The notes beneath the pieces were generated by a model. The model ran no database searches and had not been told where the DNA came from. It was given only the letters and a program-made list of their open reading frames with translations. Shown in pieces: positions 56,255-64,000 of a stretch of DNA of 64,000 nt; position 1 is the stretch's first letter, and every line of letters begins with the position of its first letter. The stretch is from NCBI RefSeq assembly GCF_001870435.1, contig NZ_MDDR01000028.1:1-64000 (forward strand). The letters are read 5' to 3'. Both the position numbers and the translations under genes were made by a program. Origin of the DNA: Pseudomonas costantinii (GTDB lineage: Bacteria; Pseudomonadota; Gammaproteobacteria; Pseudomonadales; Pseudomonadaceae).

Positions 56255-57073
56255 TCAGCGGTTCAGGAACGCCAGCAGGTCTTCATTCAGCGCCTGAGCG
56301 TGTGTGACGGCAAAACCGTGCGGTGCATCCTTGTAGACCTTCAGCTCTGCACCCTTGATCAGCTGTGCCGCCACTTTGCCGGTGGTCTCGAACGGTACGA
56401 TCTGGTCGCCATCACCGTGGATGACCAGGGTCGGCACGTCGATCTTGGCCATGTCCGGGCGGAAGTCGGTTTGCGAGAAGGCGGTAACGCAATCCACGGT
56501 GGATTTGAGCGAGGCCTGCAGGGCGATTTGCAAGGTCTGGGTCAGCACGCCTTCGGAGACGGTCTGGCCCTTGTTGAGGCCGAAGAATGGGGCATTGAAG
56601 TCGGCGATGAACTGCGCGCGGTCCTTCAGCAGCCCGGCCTTGATACCGTCGAACACTTCGGTCGGCACGCCCTGCGGGTAATCCGGTTTCTGGCCGAAGA
56701 TCGGGGTGACGGCACCCAGCAGCACCAGGCCGGCGACACGCGCGCTGCCATGATTTGCGATATAGCGTGTCACGTCGCCGCCACCCATGGAGAAGCCCAC
56801 CAGGGTCACGTCTTTGAGGTCCAGGTGTTCGATCAACTGGGCGATATCGTCGGCGAAGGTGTTGTAGTCGTTGCCGGTCCACGGCTGGTCCGAGCGGCCA
56901 AAGCCACGGCGGTCAAACGCGAGGGTGCGAAAGCCACGGCTGCTCAGGTATTCCATCTGGTATTCCCACATGTCGGCATCCAGCGGCCAGCCATGGCTGA
57001 ACAGCACGGGCTTGCCGCTGCCCCAGTCCTTGAAATAGATCTGTGTACCGTCTTTGGCAACGAATGTGCTCAT
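56255..57073 (-). CDS. Aryl esterase / non-haem perhydrolase, alpha/beta hydrolase
   Basis: Protein of 272 residues very close to the well-studied P. fluorescens aryl esterase by length and sequence. Catalytic triad S95 (GFSMGGG), D223 (HGDGDQIVP) and H252 (APHGFAVTH). The oxyanion-loop residue after W29 is P30, which is position 29 in the literature numbering without Met. In the studied esterase this residue is Leu, and the Leu-to-Pro change is known to raise perhydrolysis (peracid formation). So this natural form is probably a cofactor-free perhydrolase/esterase. Cytoplasmic; no signal peptide. Stands alone with its own terminator. Confidence 0.92.
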   Translation of the reverse strand: MSTFVAKDGTQIYFKDWGSGKPVLFSHGWPLDADMWEYQMEYLSSRGFRTLAFDRRGFGRSDQPWTGNDYNTFADDIAQLIEHLDLKDVTLVGFSMGGGDVTRYIANHGSARVAGLVLLGAVTPIFGQKPDYPQGVPTEVFDGIKAGLLKDRAQFIADFNAPFFGLNKGQTVSEGVLTQTLQIALQASLKSTVDCVTAFSQTDFRPDMAKIDVPTLVIHGDGDQIVPFETTGKVAAQLIKGAELKVYKDAPHGFAVTHAQALNEDLLAFLNR

Positions 57074-57163
57074 GGAAAACTCCTTGGAGGGTGGGCAAAA
57101 AAGCTCAGCCTCACTATTGCGGTAAACCGGACGAAGGGCTTGTATGGGTGTGCTCGGTTGGGC

Positions 57164-58555
57164 TTACCAACTGAACTTCAGCTCCACACCCAAGTAATTA
57201 CTGTCATCGCCACCGGCATCGCGCAGGGTCTTGCCCACCGCGTAATGCACCGCTTCGACAGCGCCGGTGAGGTTGGGGGTAAAGCTGTAGTCGGTGCGCA
57301 GTTGGGTGTAGGCGCCCGTCCAGCGATCACCCTGGCCGGCGGTTCCGGCAACGGGCACATTCGGCTGGGTGTACACCGCGTCGCTGGTGGTTTGGCGCCA
57401 GAGCAGGCCGACGGCGGTTTGCACGCTTAGCTTGTCGATGGGCTTGACCGTGATTGACGGCTTTACGTGGATAAGGTTGCTGTAGCCCGTGTACCCCGCC
57501 AGAGAGAAGTAGTAACCGTTGGGGAACAGCGGATTGAAGGTGCCGACGGTGCCGTCACCGGCTTTGCGGTCGCCCGAGGCGATATCCAGTTGCAGGCCAA
57601 GTCGCGGTTTCCAGGCCAGGCTGTCGAAGGTATAGCCCGTGCGGCTGCCGCCCGCCCAGGCGCGAATAGTCTTACTGCCCACGGAGCCGCTTTGCAGCAT
57701 GGCTTCGATGTCCCAGTCGAACCCCATTGCCGCGCCGGCCAAGCGTGTATCGAGCAGGTGGCGGGTCTCATTGCCGTCGGCGTCCAGGTAATGGGCGGCG
57801 CTGCGTTCGTAAACGCCGTAGTAGGCCGACAGCTCATTCTTGCCGTCCACCAGCCGCTCGACCCGCAGCATATGAAAGCGCAAGTCGCCGTTGGATTTAT
57901 CGTCGAAGTGTCGATCATCCTGGTACTGCACCGGCTGGCTGGCGAGGCCGATAAAGCGCCAGTTGGACGTCTCCCAATCGGCCCACAACGCATCAAAGGA
58001 CTGCCGCACATTCGGGCCGTCCCGTGAGGAGATGAAACGCTGCAGGTCGAAGGCAAAATCCTGGCGCCCGGCACGCGCCTTGAGAGTGCCGGAGTTGAAG
58101 GTTTTAACGTATTCGGCAAATGCCAGGCGCAGGTCGAGGCGGTTCTGGTCGGCGCTGCTGACAGATGTCTTGTCGTAGGCCCGCGCATCCTCTAGCTGAG
58201 TGAACACTCGCCAGTTCTCGTTCAAGTGCAGGTCGGCGTGCACCTGGAAGCGCTGGATCAAATAGCTATCACGTTTCACGTTCTTCACGCCGAAACCGCT
58301 GGCGTCGTTCACCTCGAAACGCTCGCGTAGCGTCGCGCCCAGAGACAGGTAGGTGAACGGATTGGCACTGGACAGCGGGATGTACTTCAAGTTATCCAGC
58401 GGTTGTGTGCGCAACGCAGGGTTTTGCAACACCGACCAGTCTTCCTGCCAGCGGTTGGTCATGATGACCGGTCGCGTCGGTTGATCGTCAGCGTGGACAC
58501 TGCCCGCGAGCAGTGGCCACAGCACGGCCAGGCCCCAGCCTTTGCGGCGAGTCAT
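57164..58555 (-). CDS. Outer-membrane channel, alginate export family
   Basis: Protein of 463 residues with a signal peptide (cleavage near GSVHA) and an Alginate_exp-type beta barrel (GATLRERFEVND, RFQVHADLHLNENWRVFTQLEDARAYD, GRQDFAFDLQRFISSRDGPNVRQSFDA), ending in KFSW with an aromatic C-terminal residue. Relatives include AlgE and many substrate-specific porins, so uptake or efflux of a small acid or sugar is likely; no alginate genes are nearby. It starts 10 bases after the exported glyoxalase-like gene, and the two form an operon. Confidence 0.88.
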   Translation of the reverse strand: MTRRKGWGLAVLWPLLAGSVHADDQPTRPVIMTNRWQEDWSVLQNPALRTQPLDNLKYIPLSSANPFTYLSLGATLRERFEVNDASGFGVKNVKRDSYLIQRFQVHADLHLNENWRVFTQLEDARAYDKTSVSSADQNRLDLRLAFAEYVKTFNSGTLKARAGRQDFAFDLQRFISSRDGPNVRQSFDALWADWETSNWRFIGLASQPVQYQDDRHFDDKSNGDLRFHMLRVERLVDGKNELSAYYGVYERSAAHYLDADGNETRHLLDTRLAGAAMGFDWDIEAMLQSGSVGSKTIRAWAGGSRTGYTFDSLAWKPRLGLQLDIASGDRKAGDGTVGTFNPLFPNGYYFSLAGYTGYSNLIHVKPSITVKPIDKLSVQTAVGLLWRQTTSDAVYTQPNVPVAGTAGQGDRWTGAYTQLRTDYSFTPNLTGAVEAVHYAVGKTLRDAGGDDSNYLGVELKFSW

Positions 58556-58565
58556 TGGCAGGCGC

Positions 58566-59462
58566 TCACTTGGCTGCGTTGAGTTGGTGAATCTCCGCGA
58601 CGTAACCGCCCGGGAACTCAACCAATGCACTGCGCCGGCCTTTGCTCTCGAAGGCAGGCACTAACACGTTGGCGCCGGAACCGGTGGCTTTGCCCAGCGT
58701 GGTGGTCAGGTCAGTCACCTGGTAACCGGTGGTCTCATGGCCGAAGGGGTAGGGCAGTTGACCATTAGTGACCAGCACCGCCATACGCCCGAACGGCGAC
58801 TCAATATCGACGCGACGGTAGGTACCGCCGGCTTGGCCGATATCGACGGCGGACGCATGTTTATCATCGGCCAGAACTTTGCCATGGGAGAAACCCAGGA
58901 ATGATTTGATAAAAGTGTCCGCACGGTCGGCGGAGAGGTATATGCGGTTTTCCGGTACGGTCTGGAAGGGCGCGTAGTCCGGGGTCTTGGTGTGCCAGTA
59001 AAGTTGCATATTCACGCCGCCTGGCCACTGCACCACGGCATCACGCCCGATCGGATCAGGGAAGTCGCTGACGATCACCGATGCACCGTTTTCCCGGGCA
59101 GCCTTGAGCGCGACGTCCATGTCCTTGACCAGGTAACCGTTACGCTCCTGGCCAAAGGGATGCGGGATCGGGGTGGTAAAACCGAACAGCGACACCGTGC
59201 CTGCGGGCGTCTGCAGCAATTGCGAGGTCGTGCTGCTGGGCACCGGCAATACGTTCACGACGACCTGGGCCGTACTTTTACCACCGAAAGTGGCAAGGAA
59301 ACTCTGGGAGAAACGTTCTACATCCCCCGGCGCGACATAGACGTGGCTGGTGTCATATTGTGGCGCCACGGCCACGGCCGATGTTGCCGCAAAGGCGTTG
59401 CCCATCATCTGCCCGGTCAGCAGCGCCAAGGTCAGGGATACCGTCATCACTCGTTTGCACAT
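58566..59462 (-). CDS. Exported double-VOC (glyoxalase/dioxygenase fold) protein
   Basis: Protein of 298 residues with a signal peptide (residues 1-26, cleavage near NAFAA) and two VOC (vicinal oxygen chelate) domains, about 38-165 and 172-290. The repeats start with TSHVYVAPGDVERFSQSFLA and ENRIYLSADRADTFIKSFLG, and both contain an FGQERNGY/FGHETTGY element followed by a paired Glu/His-type segment (QLYWHTK, AEIHQLN). VOC proteins are usually cytoplasmic, so export is notable. GGAG lies 7 bases before ATG at 59462. Function unknown; periplasmic metal-dependent chemistry or resistance-type binding is possible. Confidence 0.83.
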   Translation of the reverse strand: MCKRVMTVSLTLALLTGQMMGNAFAATSAVAVAPQYDTSHVYVAPGDVERFSQSFLATFGGKSTAQVVVNVLPVPSSTTSQLLQTPAGTVSLFGFTTPIPHPFGQERNGYLVKDMDVALKAARENGASVIVSDFPDPIGRDAVVQWPGGVNMQLYWHTKTPDYAPFQTVPENRIYLSADRADTFIKSFLGFSHGKVLADDKHASAVDIGQAGGTYRRVDIESPFGRMAVLVTNGQLPYPFGHETTGYQVTDLTTTLGKATGSGANVLVPAFESKGRRSALVEFPGGYVAEIHQLNAAK

Positions 59463-59609
59463 GCCCACTCTCCACGACGTTCAAGATGATCGAAAGCCAC
59501 GAGCTTAGGCGCACGACGGTGGGGCCGATTGTACGGACGTGCTCGGTTGAACGGTTTAGCGTCTATGCTGGTCCACTGACCTCTACCGTCAGATCAACAG
59601 GTGAACCAA

Positions 59610-60677
59610 ATGGCCAAGACATACAGCTACGCCGCTCGGGATTCCAAGGATTCGCTCAAGCCTTTTACCTTCGAGCGCCGTGCGCCAGGGGCTGACGACG
59701 TACAGATCGACATTTTATTTTGCGGGGTCTGTCACTCCGACCTGCACACCGCCCGCAACGAGTGGCACAACACCCTGTACCCCTCGGTGCCCGGTCATGA
59801 AATCGTCGGCCGCGTCACGGCGGTCGGCGCCAATGTGACGAAGTTCAAGGTGGGCGACCTGGCTGGTGTCGGCTGTATGGTCGACAGCTGCCAGGCGTGC
59901 GCCTCCTGCGCTGAAGGCGAGGAGCAATATTGCGAGAGCGGCTTTACCGGCACTTACAACGGGCCGGTGTTCGGTGGGGAAAATACCTTCGGCGGCTATT
60001 CGGACAACATCGTGGTCAAGGAGAAGTTCGTGCTGCGCATCTCCCACGGTGATGCCAACCTGGCGGCCGTGGCGCCGTTGCTGTGCGCCGGCATCACCAC
60101 CTATTCGCCGCTGCATCACTGGAAGGTAGGGCCCGGCAAGAAAGTCGGCGTGGTAGGTCTCGGTGGCCTCGGGCACATGGCGGTCAAAATTGCCCATGCC
60201 ATGGGCGCGCATGTGACGCTCTTTACCACCTCACCGAACAAGCGCGAAGACGGCCTGCGGCTGGGGGCCGACCAAGTGGTGGTGTCAAAAAACGCCGACG
60301 AAATGGCCAAGGTCACCAATAGCCTGGACTTTATCCTCAACACCGTCGCCGCGCCCCACAACCTCGATGCTTTCATCAACCTGCTCAAGCGCGACGGCAC
60401 CATGACCCTGGTCGGCGCGCCCGACAGCCCGCATCCATCTCCCGGCGTGTTCAACCTGATCTTCAAGCGTCGCAGTTTGGCCGGCTCGCTGATTGGCGGT
60501 ATTCAGGAAACCCAGGACATGCTGGACTTCTGCGCGAAGCACAAGATTGTCTCGGACATCGAGATGATCGATATCCAAGGCATCAATGAAGCCTATGAGC
60601 GGATGCTCAAGGGTGATGTGAAGTATCGGTTCGTGATCGATATAGCGAGTTTGAAGAAGGAAAGCCACGCGGCTTGA
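59610..60677 (+). CDS. Zinc-dependent NAD(P) alcohol dehydrogenase (YahK/CAD family)
   Basis: Protein of 355 residues of the cinnamyl-alcohol-dehydrogenase-like MDR family. Catalytic zinc ligands in GVCHSDLH (Cys, near residue 37) and GHEIVGRV (His-Glu, near 60), structural zinc cysteines in CQACASCAEGEEQYC (near 92), and the nucleotide loop VGLGGLGHMAVK near 180. Reduces a wide range of aldehydes with NADPH in relatives such as YahK. ATG at 59610 follows AGGTG; a GTG three codons upstream is less likely. Divergent from the exported VOC gene. Confidence 0.92.
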   Translation: MAKTYSYAARDSKDSLKPFTFERRAPGADDVQIDILFCGVCHSDLHTARNEWHNTLYPSVPGHEIVGRVTAVGANVTKFKVGDLAGVGCMVDSCQACASCAEGEEQYCESGFTGTYNGPVFGGENTFGGYSDNIVVKEKFVLRISHGDANLAAVAPLLCAGITTYSPLHHWKVGPGKKVGVVGLGGLGHMAVKIAHAMGAHVTLFTTSPNKREDGLRLGADQVVVSKNADEMAKVTNSLDFILNTVAAPHNLDAFINLLKRDGTMTLVGAPDSPHPSPGVFNLIFKRRSLAGSLIGGIQETQDMLDFCAKHKIVSDIEMIDIQGINEAYERMLKGDVKYRFVIDIASLKKESHAA

Positions 60678-60705
60678 AACACACGCTACCGCTCGATTGA
60701 GATCC

Positions 60706-60731
60706 ACTGTGGGAGGGAGCAAGTCCCTCCT
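60706..60731. repeat. REP-like palindrome between convergent genes
   Basis: TGTGGGAGGGA... with stem GGAGGGA (60712-60718) and TCCCTCC (60724-60730), loop GCAAG. It matches the GTGGGAGGG-type REP elements common between Pseudomonas genes and lies in the 71-base gap between two convergent genes, where it may also terminate transcription. Confidence 0.75.
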
Positions 60732-60748
60732 GCAGTTTTGATTGCATC

Positions 60749-61645
60749 TCAGCCGGCGTGCTTGAGGGTCTCGCTGGGCAGCTCTTTGAACAGTGCCCGA
60801 TAGCTGTTGGAAAACCGCCCCAAATGCCAGAACGACCAATTCATCGCCACCTGCGCCACGGTGGTGTCGGCGCCACTCAACAACTCCCGCCGCGCGCCAT
60901 TCAAGCGGCGCAACCGCAACCACTGCGCCGGGCTCATCCCGGTGTAGGTCTTGAACCCTTGTTGCAAGTGGCGCAAGGGCACACCAGCAATCTGCGCCAG
61001 CTCCAACAGGTTCACGGTTTCATCCGGTGCATCCGCCGCCCATTCGCCAATGCGCGACATCAACCGGCGTTCGTCGCTGCGCCGCTGCAACGAGCTGCGG
61101 TCCAGGCATACACAGGCGTTGTCGAGGATAAACAGGCAATCGTCCAGCAGTTGCTGGGTGAGGGCGTCGCGGCTGATGGGGTCGGTGATGGCGGACAAAC
61201 GCGTCAATGTTCCACTGAGCCAGCGGGTGAACAGCGCATTCTGCCCGCAGGTCAGCGGCGCCAGGAACAGGCCTTCGAGTCTCGCCATATCCAAGCCATG
61301 GCGCTGCACGAATTGCGGGCCGAACACCACCGCCACTTCTCGGTAGTTTTCCGGGGTGATCCAGGTGTTGTGGCTTTCACCATTGAGCATGTACAGCGCG
61401 TTGTCGCTGCCGTCGAAACAGAACGCCAATGAACCCGGCGGCGCGTTGAAATGCTGCTCCACGCGGGTGTTCATGCACTCTTCGTACACCTGTACGCCTT
61501 GCAGGTCTAGGTAGCGAATCTGCCCGGAAAAATGCCCGGGAGACATTTGCTGGTACTGCTGTACCCAACCGGGTGTCGCACTGCATTGAGCGGCCACATC
61601 ACCGGTGGTGAAGGCCTGTACGCGCAAAGCTGTTGCCTGTGTCAT
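60749..61645 (-). CDS. AraC family transcriptional regulator
   Basis: Regulator of 298 residues. N-terminal ligand-binding region (FTTGDVAAQCSATPGWVQQYQQMSPGHFSG, in parts) and a C-terminal AraC domain at about 195-295 (LAQIAGVPLRHLQQGFKTYTG, QVAMNWSFWHLGRFSNSYRALFKELP). Divergent from the glutamine-synthetase-like gene at 61784, with 138 bases between starts, so it may control polyamine or amine use; this is inference only. Confidence 0.9.
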   Translation of the reverse strand: MTQATALRVQAFTTGDVAAQCSATPGWVQQYQQMSPGHFSGQIRYLDLQGVQVYEECMNTRVEQHFNAPPGSLAFCFDGSDNALYMLNGESHNTWITPENYREVAVVFGPQFVQRHGLDMARLEGLFLAPLTCGQNALFTRWLSGTLTRLSAITDPISRDALTQQLLDDCLFILDNACVCLDRSSLQRRSDERRLMSRIGEWAADAPDETVNLLELAQIAGVPLRHLQQGFKTYTGMSPAQWLRLRRLNGARRELLSGADTTVAQVAMNWSFWHLGRFSNSYRALFKELPSETLKHAG

Positions 61646-61783
61646 GGGTGATCCGTGCGCACTCTATTGGTGCGTTATGGTTCGTGCAAAGTGGATAGAT
61701 GCCCGTTGAAGGCTGGCTCAAGATAGACCTCAATGCGCCGGGAGTACAAGTCGGCGCAGCATCCAACTCATGACGAGGTCCTT

Positions 61784-63142
61784 ATGAACGCCCCCTTCGA
61801 TCAGCTGTCCGCCTGGCTGAAAGAACACAAGATTACCGAAGTCGAATGCGTGATCAGTGATTTGACTGGCATCGCACGCGGCAAGATTGCGCCTACCAAC
61901 AAGTTCCTGCATGAGCGAGGCATGCGCCTGCCGGAAAGTGTATTGCTGCAAACGGTGACCGGGGACTTTGTCGATGACGATGTCTACTACGACCTGCTGG
62001 ACCCGGCCGATATCGACATGATCTGCCGCCCGGTGTCCAACGCCACTTACGTAGTGCCATGGGCTATCGAACCCACCGCGATTGTGATCCACGACACCTT
62101 CGACAAGCAGGGCAATCCCATCGAATTGTCGCCGCGCAACGTGCTGAAAAAGGTCTTGCAGCTCTATACCGACAAGGGCTGGCAGCCGATTGTCGCGCCG
62201 GAGATGGAGTTCTACCTGACTCAGCGCTGCGAAGACCCGGACTTGCCGCTGAAAACCCCGGTCGGCCGCTCCGGTCGCGCCGAAACCGGCCGCCAGTCGT
62301 TTTCCATCGACGCCGCCAACGAATTCGACCCGCTGTTCGAAGACGTCTACGACTGGTGCGAAGCCCAAGGCCTGGACCTCGATACGCTGATTCACGAAGA
62401 CGGCCCGGCGCAGATGGAAATCAACTTTCGGCACGGCGATGCTCTCGACCTGGCCGACCAGATCACCGTGTTCAAACGCACCCTGCGTGAAGCCGCGCTC
62501 AAGCACAACGTGGCCGCCACCTTCATGGCCAAACCGGTGGCCGACGAGCCGGGCAGCGCCATGCACCTGCACCAGAGTGTGGTGGATATCGCCACCGGCA
62601 AGCCGGTGTTTGTCGACGCTGACGGCAAGATGAGCCAGCTGTTTTTGCATCACATCGGCGGCCTGCAAAAGTACATCCCCAAGTTGCTGCCGATGTTCGC
62701 GCCCAACGTGAACTCGTTCCGCCGCTTTTTGCCGGACACCTCGGCGCCGGTCAACGTCGAGTGGGGCGAAGAAAACCGCACCGTCGGCCTGCGCGTGCCT
62801 ACCTCCAGCCCTGATGCGATGCGGGTGGAAAACCGCCTGCCGGGCGCTGATGCCAACCCGTACCTGGCGATTGCCGCCAGCTTGTTGTGCGGCTACTTGG
62901 GCATGATCGAAAAGATCGAGCCGAGTGCTCCGGTGGAAGGTCGCGCCTATGAGCGCCGCAACCTGCGCCTGCCATTCACCCTCGAAGATGCGCTGGCGCG
63001 GATGGAGGATTGCGACACGGTCAAGCAGTACCTGGGTGACAAGTTCGTGCGCGGCTACGTCGCGGTGAAACGCGCCGAGCATGAGAATTTCAAGCGGGTG
63101 ATCAGTTCCTGGGAGCGTGAGTTCCTACTCCTCAGTGTCTGA
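61784..63142 (+). CDS. Gamma-glutamylpolyamine synthetase (PuuA/SpuB-type glutamine synthetase)
   Basis: Protein of 452 residues of the glutamine synthetase superfamily, branch of PuuA/SpuB enzymes. Catalytic-site segments are PEMEFYLT (near residue 140), EDGPAQMEINFRHGDAL (near 205), FMAKPVADEPGSAMHLHQSV (near 250) and the ATP/adenylyl-region segment NRTVGLRVPTSS (near 340). It ligates glutamate to a polyamine, the first step of the gamma-glutamylated putrescine/spermidine pathway. AGGTC lies before ATG at 61784. A polyamine-binding protein gene follows, supporting the assignment; exact polyamine unknown. Confidence 0.9.
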   Translation: MNAPFDQLSAWLKEHKITEVECVISDLTGIARGKIAPTNKFLHERGMRLPESVLLQTVTGDFVDDDVYYDLLDPADIDMICRPVSNATYVVPWAIEPTAIVIHDTFDKQGNPIELSPRNVLKKVLQLYTDKGWQPIVAPEMEFYLTQRCEDPDLPLKTPVGRSGRAETGRQSFSIDAANEFDPLFEDVYDWCEAQGLDLDTLIHEDGPAQMEINFRHGDALDLADQITVFKRTLREAALKHNVAATFMAKPVADEPGSAMHLHQSVVDIATGKPVFVDADGKMSQLFLHHIGGLQKYIPKLLPMFAPNVNSFRRFLPDTSAPVNVEWGEENRTVGLRVPTSSPDAMRVENRLPGADANPYLAIAASLLCGYLGMIEKIEPSAPVEGRAYERRNLRLPFTLEDALARMEDCDTVKQYLGDKFVRGYVAVKRAEHENFKRVISSWEREFLLLSV

Positions 63143-63169
63143 CAGTATTGACGCGCCTCAACCCGCCCC

Positions 63170-63265
63170 GTAGCAGCTGTCGAGCTTTAGCGAGGCTGCG
63201 TTGGGGCCCCGCAGTTGTGTCTGATACATCGCTACGCAGCCTCGCTGGCGCTCGACAGCTGCTAC
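63170..63265. repeat. Large inverted repeat between synthetase and binding protein genes
   Basis: Left arm GTAGCAGCTGTCGAGC from 63170 pairs with GCTCGACAGCTGCTAC ending at 63265, and inner segments GCGAGGCTGCGT and ACGCAGCCTCGC also pair. It is a long hairpin of the CTGTCGAGC-type repeats scattered in Pseudomonas genomes. It may weaken read-through between the two genes. Confidence 0.8.
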
Positions 63266-63288
63266 GTAGTGGCTGGATGAATACATAA

Positions 63289-64000
<712 letters not shown>

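Overview
The window is a GC-rich stretch of a fluorescent Pseudomonas chromosome, most likely from the P. fluorescens group. The evidence is a pyoverdine locus in its typical P. fluorescens order, three PvdS-type promoters, a close relative of the P. fluorescens aryl esterase, and Pseudomonas-style palindromic repeats. I see no tRNA, rRNA, CRISPR array, prophage or transposase.

Region 1 (1-29169) is the pyoverdine locus. Two large peptide synthetases on the + strand (the first cut by the window edge) are predicted from their adenylation codes to add D-allo-Thr, a Gln-like residue, Gly, D-Ser and a final D-configured basic residue (Lys/Orn/hydroxy-Orn type). The second enzyme ends in an epimerisation domain and has no thioesterase, so chain release must be encoded elsewhere. 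An alpha/beta hydrolase follows, then on the - strand the ferripyoverdine receptor fpvA, the exporter pvdE and the periplasmic maturation genes pvdO, pvdN and pvdM, and divergently the tyrosinase pvdP. Exact TAAAT-N16-CGT PvdS boxes precede pvdE, pvdM(NO) and pvdP.

Region 2 (29187-41102) is a mixed regulatory stretch. It holds a thioesterase-fold protein, two GlxA-type AraC regulators, LysR regulators, a quinone oxidoreductase, a small exported protein made of eight 13-residue repeats, a pirin, and a convergent pair of related winged-helix/NB-ARC regulators, one of which is C-terminally truncated.

Region 3 (41141-50737) looks like a complete catabolic module for an inositol-type or rhizopine-like compound. 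One unit (-) encodes a MocA/IolG-type dehydrogenase, a MocC/IolE-type TIM barrel and a sugar-binding protein. It is preceded by a good sigma-54 promoter and a large palindrome, beside a divergent sigma-54 activator. The other unit (+) encodes a membrane di-iron oxygenase, a Rieske ferredoxin, a ferredoxin reductase (MocD/E/F-like) and a second TIM barrel, next to a divergent LacI-type regulator with a palindromic operator.

Region 4 (50789-64000) is mostly housekeeping and accessory: DyP peroxidase, UppP, GNAT, a 240-bp palindromic repeat, a quinone oxidoreductase/LysR pair, DoxX, aryl esterase/perhydrolase, an exported glyoxalase-like protein with an outer-membrane porin, an alcohol dehydrogenase, an AraC regulator, a PuuA/SpuB-type gamma-glutamylpolyamine synthetase and the start of a PotF/SpuD-type polyamine-binding protein that runs off the window.
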